A stretch of DNA of 64,000 nt from Pogona vitticeps. Taxonomy: Eukaryota > Chordata > Lepidosauria > Squamata > Agamidae. The translations under genes and the position numbers were made by a program. The notes beneath the pieces were generated by a model, which made no database searches, was not told the origin of the DNA, and saw only the letters and a program-made list of their open reading frames with translations. This document shows, in pieces, positions 42,894 to 53,459 of the stretch. The stretch is taken from positions 150,013,428 through 150,077,427 of the forward strand of contig NC_135784.1 of NCBI RefSeq assembly GCF_051106095.1, given 5' to 3'. How positions within the stretch are numbered: the stretch's first letter is position 1; each line of letters begins with the position of its first letter.

Positions 42894-43689
42894 TAAAACT
42901 TAGCCTGCTAACAGAAAGTAGGTTATCCCATTATTTTTTTTCCTGATAAGTCTCTTACATGCTTCTTAACAGCTAAATGCTAGGTAGAAACTGAACCCAA
43001 AAGTGTTTTTTTGCTAGTGTAAAGGACAATCCCTCTCCCCCAAAATGGCTAGTCATAGACCAAGCCTTGATTGTTTTCCATTTAAATGTTTGTCTCTGTT
43101 GTACTATGTATAACACATATAGACTGAAGAACACAGCATTTTAAAAGTACACCTTGCTGTATAGTTAGCAGCTTGGGCCGACTACTAGAGCACAGGAGTA
43201 AATTGTAACCCCCACCAATTTCTTGCACTGGGAGCACCTGTGCTTAGGGCTGCATTTCACACTTCTAGCACAGGTTGCAATAACAGCTGTGTGCAAATCT
43301 TCATTTCTGAATGGGGCTTCTGTCATCTGGCGAGTGTCTTTCCTGTAGGGCATTTTTGAACAGATGCAGTGTGGAATGTACTGCAACCATCCTGTCATAG
43401 CAGAAGATCACAAATTGCCTCCAAAGACTCTCAGAACAAGCTGCATCAGTTTTAAAATGGGCGATGTTTCACAAGTGCACACATTGCCATCAGGCCTAGC
43501 AACACATAATGTTTGAAGACATTCTTGGAAACAGCTGGTAGTCATGTCTGAATGCAGCAAGCAACTTCCACTCCAGCTCTGGTTCTCGCCACTGTGTTCA
43601 CAAGGGTTTTTGTATCCAGAATTAGCTAGTTTCTTCAAGAGACTCATTTATAGCAAGGGTGGGCAGAAGGCAAGTCAGTTTCTACTTGT

Positions 43690-43765
43690 GTAGATTTATT
43701 TATTTATTTATTTAATTTATATGCCGCCCACACTACCCAAAGGTCTCTGGGCGGCTTGCAGTAAA
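43690..43765 (-). mobile_element. LINE 3' tail, reverse
   Basis: The plus strand reads tttatttatttatttattta, then atatgccgcccacactaccc and ctgggcggcttgcag, the reverse of the common GGGCGGCATATAAAT(AAAT)n LINE end. Confidence 0.6.
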
Positions 43766-44441
43766 TTGTTAGGATTTTTTTAAAAAACTCCCAATTGTTT
43801 AAAGATTAAAAGATTTTCCCCTCCAAATTTTATATGAAAAGACTGTGAACTCAGTCAGGTCTTCGATACATATCAAGGTTGGAGGCAGACAGTTCTTTAG
43901 TTCTGTGTGCATTATGCACCTGGCTCGGCTAAATAGCTCGTGGACTTTTGGTTAAAAAAAAAACAGAGTAGATTCAAGGAGTCTGTCAACCTTTCACTGC
44001 ATAGAAATGGTAGTGGAGGTGATTTGTGTGTCTGGATGCTGGATTCTGCCCTTTTTGTTTGGCTGTATGTGTATTAAAACTGCAGCAGGCAGGGCAAAAT
44101 ACAGCTGCTCCATCATTGGGTTGCAATTCAACTCCTGCCATGTCCTCTGAAAAACCTGTGCGGTTCATTCAGCAGAGGCCTCTCTGCCAGCAGTGTGAAG
44201 GGGTGCTCCCTGATTGGTGGTGTGCAATTGGGAGACATTCATCCTCCCCAGTCCTCTCTTTGGAACCCCTGACTTAAATTTCCCCTTACAACTGCACTTC
44301 ATCCCATACCCGCCAAATCTGTAGCATTTGACCAAGGACATAAAAAGCAAGTGGAAGCCAGAGTGGCTTTTTCTCCTTTACAAAAATGAACAGGAAGGAG
44401 TAAGTCAGATACTCAGATGGAGTAAGGTTTTTTTGGTTTGG

Positions 44442-44447
44442 TTTATT
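44442..44447 (-). terminator. Candidate distal polyadenylation signal of FMNL3
   Basis: AATAAA on the minus strand in an otherwise pyrimidine-poor stretch, about 8.9 kb after the stop codon. It is the last such hexamer before the gap that separates FMNL3 from PRPF40B. Confidence 0.45.
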
Positions 44448-45154
44448 TCCCCCCATTCCCATTAGTAGAAATTCTGTACAGTTCATGGTGGATGGTGCAG
44501 GGAGGCACTGGCTTACAATATAATCAATAATATTTCACATGTACAAAAAAGTTACATCTAACTACACAAAAGGGCTACACTGGAATGGATACACTGTAAA
44601 CAGGAAGCAAGGCCAGGAAGACTCGTCCTGATGGGATGGGGCCAAGGCCTTTGGCGAGAAGGTGGTTGGTCCCTTTCAGTATGGAAACACAAGGGCTGAC
44701 GTTTGGTGCAGTTCTCTGTGGCCTTGCATTAAAATAGTGCTCATTGTTCAGTCGAAGGACAGTTTCACACCGATTGGCTTTTTTCATGCGTACATTTCTG
44801 TTGTAGAAAAAAACAAATACTGTATGCTCCCTGCCTGATTATCTTTTGTGCCTTGGATATGCAAATCAGGAAACCAAGATGGACGACCTTTTACTAAGAA
44901 AAATGAAATGTGACCCAGCCCTCAAGAATCAGATGTCCTCATGTCTGCAAGAGTCACTGCATGCATTTAACAAAGATATGTGTGTTTTGGTTTGTTTTCC
45001 CAAAGGGGCACTGTTCTCTTAAGAGGGCAGATTCACATGTGCACATCGAATACTCGTGTAGAATTGAGATACCTAGATCTACATTTCCAAGTACTGTAGA
45101 CCTAGCCAGTTACTTTCAGGAAACCTGTGAGAGTGGCTCAAGGTTTGGTCTGTT

Positions 45155-45420
45155 GGAATTCAGAGCGGTACTGAGAATCCGTGTGATGCATTGGTTGAAA
45201 TCTCCAAATAGGAGCATTGAAATCCCCACTTAGCCATGAAGCTCATTGAGTGTCTTTGGGCCAGTCATAGAATTATGGAATTGTAGACCTGACAGGGATC
45301 TCGCCCAAGGTCATCTCTGGTCCTGCCTCCTGCCTATGCAGGAATCCACAACTGAAACTTCCCTGATAAATGGCTGCCCAAATTGTCTTATCTTTTGCTC
45401 TCTGCTGAAAAAAAAACCCT
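45155..45420 (+). mobile_element. SINE remnant followed by CR1-like fragment
   Basis: tgtgatgcattggttgaaat to gggccagtcata looks like a tRNA-SINE body. Then agaattatggaattgtagac and cctatgcaggaatccacaac match the CR1-like repeat of 14.3 kb. Within the presumed FMNL3 3' UTR. Confidence 0.45.
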
Positions 45421-46539
45421 TTCAGAAAAGGACTCCCAGCTCAACTTACATTATAGAGTTGCTATGAGAGTAAAATTGGCAGGCCTTTGGCTCAATGGCT
45501 AAAACAGTATAATCCCGCTGCTGCCCATGTACAAGGAATAGCTCTATGCTGCGTCTACATCTAATACACACTGGTTACTCAAGGCTCAATGAGTGGCAGC
45601 ACATCAGCAGAGAAAATCTACATGCATTCCATCAAATAAGTCTATGATGACTCATTCATTGTGCTCTCATTCGTACGTCTACTCGGAAGTCCTTGATGCT
45701 TTCAGTCAGTCTTACTGCTAGGTAAGCAAATATGGTTTACAGCTTCAAACCTTTCCTTCCTACTACATGCAACCAAGCGATGAGCATGCATGTGGAAAAA
45801 AGGAGCCCTCATTCTGTATAGTTCGACACAAGCTGGGCTTTTGACCTGCAAAGTCATCTACAAGTGGTTGAAACCCTTACTTAAAAGTGAACTCATCCGC
45901 CAGCACAACTGGCCATTTGAGGCAGCAGGCCTGAAGGGACCTCACGTCCTGTGAATGGCTAGTGCTGACCGAAAGTCTTCCGTAGCACTGTCTGAAGGGA
46001 ACCCCAAGAGCCTATTCAGCAAGGACAACTTTGTTTTGCTCCCCCCCCCATATAAAATATTGAGATAGCTCCCTGTGGGCACATCATTCACCTCCCCCAT
46101 CCTTACAATATGACTTGCAATATATCAAAGTAAACGTGCTTGGGTTCCACTCCTGTGGTTGCATCCAGATTTAGTCAAGTAGGCCCATTACGATCAGTAG
46201 GAGTTGTTTGGCACAACTAACAAGCTCCAGTGATAACAGTGGACTTCTCAGAAGAAATCTGATTCCGACCCAACATTTTCCATTGCTTGGGCTTTCGTGC
46301 TTTCTCATGCACAGAGAGGTTTCTTAGTCCATTGCTCCTGTGAATCTTCATTATTCACCATGTTAAATAACTTTTTACACAATAGCTACAGTTCCTTACG
46401 TACAACTATCAAGATGGCTTAGAATGTTCAAACTATCTGTTCGGACAAAGGTGAAACAGCAGGGAAATCTGTCGCTTTCATGCCCTTGACTGTGGATACA
46501 TTACATTTAGGGTGGCTAAATGTAAAATCTAGAAAAGCT

Positions 46540-46995
46540 ACCACAGGAACTATTAATGTGCTGGCTTGGGCACGTCGTGAGAATGGCTGATGGTCGGATT
46601 CCAAAGGATCTCCTGTATGGAGAATTAGTGCAGGGAAATCGCCCCAGAGGGAGACCACGGCTGCGATACAAGGATATATGCAAGCGAGATCTGAAGACCT
46701 TAGGAATAGACCTCAACAGATGGGAAGCCCTGACATCTGAGTATTCAGCCTGGAGGCAGGCATTGCATCACGGCCTCTCCCAATTTGAAGAGACCCTTAT
46801 CCAGCAGGCCGAGGTGAAGAGGAAGTCACAAAAGCAGCAAAAGCAGGGAGCTGGACAGGGGTCAGATTGGATTTGTCTTCAGTGTGGAAGAGATTGTCAC
46901 TCTCGAATTGGCCTCCTCAGCCACACTAGACGCTGTTCCAAGTCCTCCATACAGAGCACGTCTTTCGAGACTGAAGGATGCCTAACTAATTAAAA
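46540..46995 (+). mobile_element. LINE 3' fragment: reverse-transcriptase C-terminus plus zinc finger, frame still open
   Basis: An open frame of 145 codons at 46,556-46,993 encodes WLGHVVRMADGRIPKDLLYG, RGRPRLRYKDICKRDLKTLG, a SAWRQALHHGLSQFEETLIQ helix, and a Cys2His2-like end ICLQCGRDCHSRIGLLSHTR. This is the standard C-terminal end of a group of non-LTR retrotransposons. The exact clade is not clear to me. It lies sense to the plus strand, antisense to FMNL3. Confidence 0.8.
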
Positions 46996-48336
46996 CTGAC
47001 ACATATTTGAGTTAAGTCCTTTGGGTCCTAAACTGTCTGCACCTCTGGAGACAATACTGCAGGAGCTATTTACAAAACTAATTGAAGGGCAATAAGCAAA
47101 GGTAAGGCATAAGGTCAAATTCTATGTTACAGACAGATGCTGAAACCTGCTATTAATCAAGTCATGTGGTTTAGACTGAGGGACCTTTGTGACTGAGCAA
47201 TCATACCTGTAAAGAAAGCCTATGTTTAGTTGCCAAGCATCAGCCACTAAACAAAACAAACTGATCTACAAACTGCAGGTGGGATTAAGTCCCTGCTGTG
47301 ACAATCACATGTGTTTCAGCTCTTGAGGAATTCCTTTTTCTACTGATGGGTTAGCTGTATACAGCTTAGCCCTTGGTTACATGGCAGTGAACATGCATCC
47401 ACAGAGAACTTCAAGAAAGCAGCTGGCTGGCCATAAGGAAACAGAATATCAGCCCGCAGCCTGATCCCTGAGGCAGCTCTGAATTTGTTTTCTCAGCAGC
47501 TCAGTGCTACTATTCCCTTGTTCACAAATAGCACTAAAATGTCAGAACAGTATCAGGAAGAAGTAGGAAGGAAATTGAGACCCCACAATGTCTGGGTTTA
47601 CATCACTGAAGAGAAGTAGAGATGGTAACTAACCACTATTCTCAGCATGCCTAGCTTCATGTTTTGCACCAAGGCACACAGCAGATACAGTAAAACCTCA
47701 GGGCAGGAACAGATAGTGGCACTAAATCTGGTTCCCAGCTGAAGCAGTTGTTCCATGATTAGGAAAACACATATGTTGGGGTGGGAAGTTGGTGGGAAAA
47801 GGGTGGTCCTTTTTTTAAAAAGGCAAGAAGATAGACCCATCACTAGGGGCTCAATCAGACCCTCATTCCTTCTTTAGACACAAAGATGTGATTATTTCCA
47901 GTACAGCAGTCCTCTTAACAAAACACACGAAGAGGAAAAGGTCATTTGCAAGTAACCCACAAAGACTGGCGCCCTCAGTTCTTCCAGCCACCTCTGATAG
48001 AAATAGCAATATTAATTCACTGATAGATGGGAGGGAAGAGTGTCTGAATATTCATATTCCAAAACTTGGTCACTGTTCCTTCCTCAATCCACCCCCAAAA
48101 ATGACTTTGGAAAGTTCTCTGAATTTTAAAAAAAGTTTGAAATATAGTTGATATAAAGTTATAAATCAAACATTCATATTTACATGCCAGAAATAAAAAG
48201 CAAAATATATCTAGCATACAATGTCAACAAAGAAAGGAAAATAATTCTAAGGTGTTCTTTGGTTAAACCCTTTCTATTTCACAGAGCCCCAAGAATGTGT
48301 ACGACCCATTCAATTCTGCTGCATCATGCTCTAAAA

Positions 48337-48474
48337 CAGGGATAGGAAGCTTCTGGCCCTCCTGATGTTCTGGCCTATAACTTTTCTAGTGCTTTATCAC
48401 TGGTCATGGCAAGTGGGGCTGATGGGAGTTATCAGCCAAGACATCTGGAAGGCCAAAGGCTGTCCTAATCCCTG
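48337..48474. mobile_element. hAT MITE of the common squamate type
   Basis: Begins CAGGGATAGGAAGCTTCTGG and ends aaggctgtcctaatccctg, with an inverted-repeat body (tgatgttctggcctataact against tatcagccaagacatctgga). Confidence 0.65.
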
Positions 48475-51400
48475 AAAACGTTGGGTCGCATTCAACAGTT
48501 GTAGCCCTATGTACACTTCCTCAGGAGTAATGACCACTGTCCTCAGTGGGCTTTACTTTTAAGTAATTGTGCACAAAAGGAACAGATAAAGCTATGTTTT
48601 CATGAGTCACACCCTTGATCCATCTAGTTCTGCTAAGAGCTGTTCATTGGCAAACTCATTTCAAGATCTCAGGCGGAGAAGTCTTTCCCAGTCCGTCCAC
48701 CGGAGATTTATTCAAATAAAGAATCTGGGGACTGAACCTTGGGAGCTTAGGGTGCAAAACATGCAAGTCAGTTAGGATTCAAGTTCCTGCTGGCAGGCCT
48801 AAACCACAGAACCACATTTTCCTAAGGCACCCTGGCTTAACCATGAGGTTCTAGGTTTCCTTTAAGAATCACTGCTTCTTTGGTATGGTTTATATACAGA
48901 AGGTCAACACCAGGGAAGCTAGATGTGTGACTCTGAGCATCACTACTTTTCCACAGGCATGGCTTAGCAGAAGGACTTCTCAAAGTCGCTCGCCCTGATC
49001 AGGAAGCTGAGGAGCTGATTTCTGCAACATCCAGGTGACCAGGGCTCTGGCAACCCCAATTTGCTTTCCCCAGGCTTATGAGATCAAAAGTAGCAGAAGA
49101 ACATTTTGCTTTGAAAATACTTTTTCAGGTAGTTGAAACTATGGTTCGTAGTCTGGTAATAAAACAAAATAAAAGTTTTAACATTTTTTTGGAAAAAGGA
49201 AAATGCCCCCATCTGGGCTGGATTTGCAGAGAAATGGGGCTATGCATTTTAACTTTTAACAGGAGCAAAGATTCCACCTGAAGATCTCTTTGGCAGATTA
49301 AGATCTAGATTTAAACTGCTTTAATGACACTGTAGTTCAGCAACCAAAGCAGCTTTTCCCTAACCTGGTGCCGTCCCAGTTGTTCACCGCAGCCCCTAGC
49401 GCTATAGTCCCAAATGTCCACAGGATACTGATTTGGGAAAGACTGCCATGACAAGCTCAACTGGTTCAGAAAGGTAGTTAAAATTCCAGCACGGCGGACG
49501 CAATTTGCTGGATTAAACCTAAATGAAGAGGTGGTCTTGCTTTCACTGTCAGAATGGCTTTATCCTAATGCTATTTACAGTTCTAATACCCAATGGGGAG
49601 GAAAAAATCTTTGGTTGTGGGAAGAGAATTCCAAGCAGGTTAAGAGGAGGTAGAGAAATTCCTCTTGTTCTGATTGTCTCAAGAAATGTCATAGTCCAAA
49701 AGTGCAGGACTAGCTTCTGATGTCAATTAAGAAATTGTTGCAAACCATATCTGAATCATGAGGTAAAATCTCCTGGAACGTTTTACAGCCCAGGATTCAA
49801 GGAGCTAAAAAACAGCCAGCTTCATTCCATTCATTTTAATGGAGCTTGAATCAGAAAATTGCTACTTAGCAGTTGGTACTGGTTCCAGTAGGAACAGGCG
49901 CCATTTTTTTGCTCTGTTTATCTTCTCTATATGCCATTAATGGATTCAAAATGGCTGCTATTGTGTCAATGTCTTACTTGTTATTTCTAACTTCTTGCTT
50001 GCTTAGGAGTATCCGATTTCATGGGGATAAATTTCCCTATTTATTTCAATTTGCCGTTTCAGAAGCCAAAATGGCTGCTCCTCCCCTCGAACAAGGGTGA
50101 CATTCATATTATTTAACTTTTAAAAAACCGTACATCTTTTAAGGGCTTCAAGGGAATACACATAACCACCACACTAGATTTGGTCTGTAGCATTTGGCCC
50201 ATCAGATTATAAAAAGCTTACATATAAAATGCCACACAAATGGGAAGCAGAATTTGGTCCTTTGGAAATTAATATCACCATTAATAGTAATAAAATATCT
50301 ATATCTCTGAGGCAATGCCAGAAGCAGCCAGTGACCTGGCCCAGACCTTCCTTGTAAGTGTCACATGTCAGCTCCTCTCTGTTGTTACCTTGCTGTGCCC
50401 ACAATCCTGGGTTAGGTTGTGCAGTTGAGACATGGGATTCTGGGCCAGAAGCAGGGTTTCCCCCCATTTTTGGGAAAAAAAGTTCCAGTGGTTTCTTCAA
50501 AGGCCACCCTGGCCTAGCTTTTAAACTCCTCAGGACCAGCTCACAGCCTGCTCTGAGAGAGGACCACAGGATCCGCCGTAAACTGCTTCTCAAGAAAAAA
50601 ACCACAAAGTTGGTCCACAAGGCTAGTGCCGGACCCAAAGATCTGTAACTGGAAGTGGCTTTCCCACTGCCATGCATCAGAACCTCACAAGGATGACTGT
50701 GTCCATGTCATCTCCAGATAGAAAGATCAAAGTGCAGTTCTTGGTCCAGCTGTTCAAAAGACGAAGGCTCTGGAAGCGGCGAGGGGGGGGGGGAGTCAAC
50801 CTCCTGCAGGCCAAAGGCACTTTTGAGAAGCCATTTTAAAAACAACAATGACAAAACACAGAACAGTTTTTGCCTTTCAGAACTGACTCAGAAAGGGACC
50901 AGAGGGTGAGGGTGGATGGGAATCATCAGATATGTACAGATTAAAAAAATACACCTTAAATATAAGAGAATAACAATAATACTGTCGCATTAAGGCACTT
51001 CCTAAAGGTCCCTTTGGTTCTTCCACTGAAATATCTTGGAAAAGATGGAAGTGGTTTCTTTGGCAGAAGAGAACTAGGCCAGTCTGGCCGTTGGGATGCA
51101 GCATTAGCCAGCTTGAAAGGCAGGGCACGCAGGACTCTATGGAGAAGAAGAAACAGCTAGTAAGAAGGAGACCATAATGTCATCAGAGAATCAAATGCGG
51201 AAGCAGTTGCTACTGGTAGCATTTAAGGCTCTGCATGATTATTAGTTCATCATTTGCCATTTGGGGTGCGAGGGAAACAGATGGAAGCTCCATCCCTGCT
51301 CTTCCTCTGTAGTGAAACCTAGCAATATATTCAGCCTACCTCTCTCTGCACCCCCCTTTTTTTTTCAGGCAAGCCTGCGTATGATTTATTTAAAGCACAT

Positions 51401-51834
51401 ATAAGACATACTTTTTCTTTTATTTATATTCTACTTTGGAGGTCAGAAAAAAGAACTATCACCTTTCCCCACCAGCGCTCATATTTGATACGCCCACAAG
51501 GGGATGGTCAACAGTTGTGGCCAGCAAGGCTGTGCAGCAACTGCAAACTTTTGATCAGTATCTCCCACTTTAGGCAGAAGCAGCAAAGCAGAGGTTAAAG
51601 TCTCCAGGGCTTCAGGGAGCCATTCCTTACCCTCTGCTGCAGATGAATTGAGAGGGAGCTAGAGGCGGGTGGTTCTTGCTGCTATGAAGGGGATAAAAAC
51701 AAAAATTAGGCCAAATCATTGAAAGGGGGAGGGGAAGCTGTTCTCCCCAGGGGTCTGGAAACCTTAGAAGCCTCTGGAAAAGTGGCAAAATCTGGAAAAA
51801 TCAGACTAGTTTGTTTGCATGCCACAGATAGTGT

Positions 51835-51870
51835 GGCATGTGTGTTTGTGTGTGTGTGTGTGTGCGTGCA
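51835..51870 (+). repeat. GT dinucleotide repeat
   Basis: About 17 GT units with two interruptions, within the presumed FMNL3 3' UTR. Confidence 0.9.
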
Positions 51871-53367
51871 CTCTTGCCACCAAACTCTCCAATTTTTGGC
51901 CTCCACGAGACACTCTGCATTTTTGCGCACTGTTAACTGGTGTTGGTGAGAAGCTTTGAATGAGTATGTTTGAGTTCTCCTTCCCCCCCCCTGCAAATTT
52001 GCATGCGCCAGGACTTTGCCCTGATCTCCCATGGCCTCCGAGCACCTCCCAGAGACAGGTGCTAGCCATGCACAGCTGTCTTCCTGCTTTTTCCACTGGG
52101 ATTATCTCCAGAGAGAAGAGTGCCTCTGGGCTACCTCCTGCACTCTTCATTGTCTGCTGTTGAAGGAGGCTGGCAGTGCAGGAAGCCAGGGTGTGGATAT
52201 GCCCTTATAACACCTTGGGCACAGGCCAGCTGAAGAACATTCAACCTATTCCAGATACAGTATACTGTAGTTGTTTTGTTGCTAAAGCAATAGTGGGAAA
52301 TGTGATTCAGCTCAATGGGCTTCATAGTTAAGTACTCATACATGCAGCCTCATCACCTGTCCCCTCATGTTGCACAGTCTAAGGGGAACATGACCCTATA
52401 GAGTTAGGGGCAACTTCTCCATTAGTCTTGGGTTTTAAAATGGACTCGAGTTTCCTGAAAAAGGTTGTCTATGTTCTTCTTTTCCCCACAGTCAGAAGAC
52501 GCTGTTGTTCCTGTACCAAGAATTCAGGTAGCAGCAAACCACCCCACCAACTTTAAAACAAGAGAGGATTTAGTAAGCTACTCTACTGCATTAGTGTGAG
52601 AAGGCGAACCTAGGAACAGATTACAGAATCAAAAATGCATGCAGATCAAGGCAGGATGCCCCTTGATGCAACCTCATCATGCCAACCATGCAAGGAACAA
52701 TGAACATGGGGCCGTTCCTCTGGATCCATGCAGGGATTCTCAACAGTGATGAAGAAAGAACCGTGAATAGGATTTGGGATGACTCAATGGCTCCCACACT
52801 TTCCCCCCGCCCTTGAATATTGTTTCTGCTTCCCTTTTGAAAAAACCAAAAGGTTTCCAGCTCTCATGTTGGAACAAAGGTCTTTGAAAATGTGTACTGA
52901 AGAAACTCAGTGCTCCAGGGCTGACCGGGCACTGAGGGGAACACAGCACTCCAAAAACTTCTTGAAATGCAAAACAGGGTAGGTGCAGGGGGCCTGAAAT
53001 TCCTACTTTTTCATATATAATTGAATTAAATGCCCTTGAGGTTCGCCTGACATATCTGGTCACCCTGCTAGGTGGATGGCAGGCAGCCTGGAAAAGGCAG
53101 TTCACAGAAGCATTAACTGCCTTCACGTTTTCTGAGGAACGCTGCCGGTTGGGCAAAGGAACTCTGAGCCCATCCAAGAGGGCAGCTCTCTGGGATCAAG
53201 AGGCACAGGTCTCCGGGAAGAGGTTGAGAAGCCCTGGGCTCACGGGGGAGGAGACAGGCAGGCAGGCAGGCATGCAGGGAAGGCGGGAGAGAAGGCTGGG
53301 CCTGGAGCCGCATGCAGAAAAGGAAGCAACGTTCCACAGGTACCTTTGGTGGGGAGGGAGAGTCGAG

Positions 53368-53459
53368 CTAACAATTAGGCTCGTCATGGTGGGACGGCTC
53401 GCAGAAAAAGCGAGACCCCCGCTTCGCTGTGCGGGCAGTGAAGGGAACACTCTTCAACA
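53368..53459 (-). CDS. FMNL3: FMNL3 last coding exon and stop
   Basis: Completes the split Val codon, then [20 protein letters not shown] and [12 protein letters not shown] at 53,370-53,368. The acceptor is ccccacag. It holds the basic part of the autoregulatory tail. Confidence 0.9.

Larger units (their letters stand above)
40851..44419. other. Intergenic gap between the PRPF40B and FMNL3 3' ends
   Basis: No coding signal. It contains a hAT MITE at 41.5 kb, a reverse tRNA-SINE head at 42.6 kb, a hammerhead-bearing repeat at 42.8 kb and a reverse LINE tail at 43.7 kb. Confidence 0.6.
44420..53367 (-). other. FMNL3: Probable FMNL3 3' UTR (about 8.9 kb)
   Basis: No further coding exon is visible downstream of the FMNL3 stop, and a canonical signal sits at 44,447-44,442 on this strand. 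Mammalian FMNL3 is known to me as having a multi-kilobase 3' UTR, so this extent is plausible but inferred. Several internal AATAAA hexamers (for example near 51,420, 51,388 and 50,040 on the minus strand) could give shorter forms. The interval also contains a LINE 3' fragment, CR1-like and SINE pieces, a hAT MITE and a GT repeat. Confidence 0.45.
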
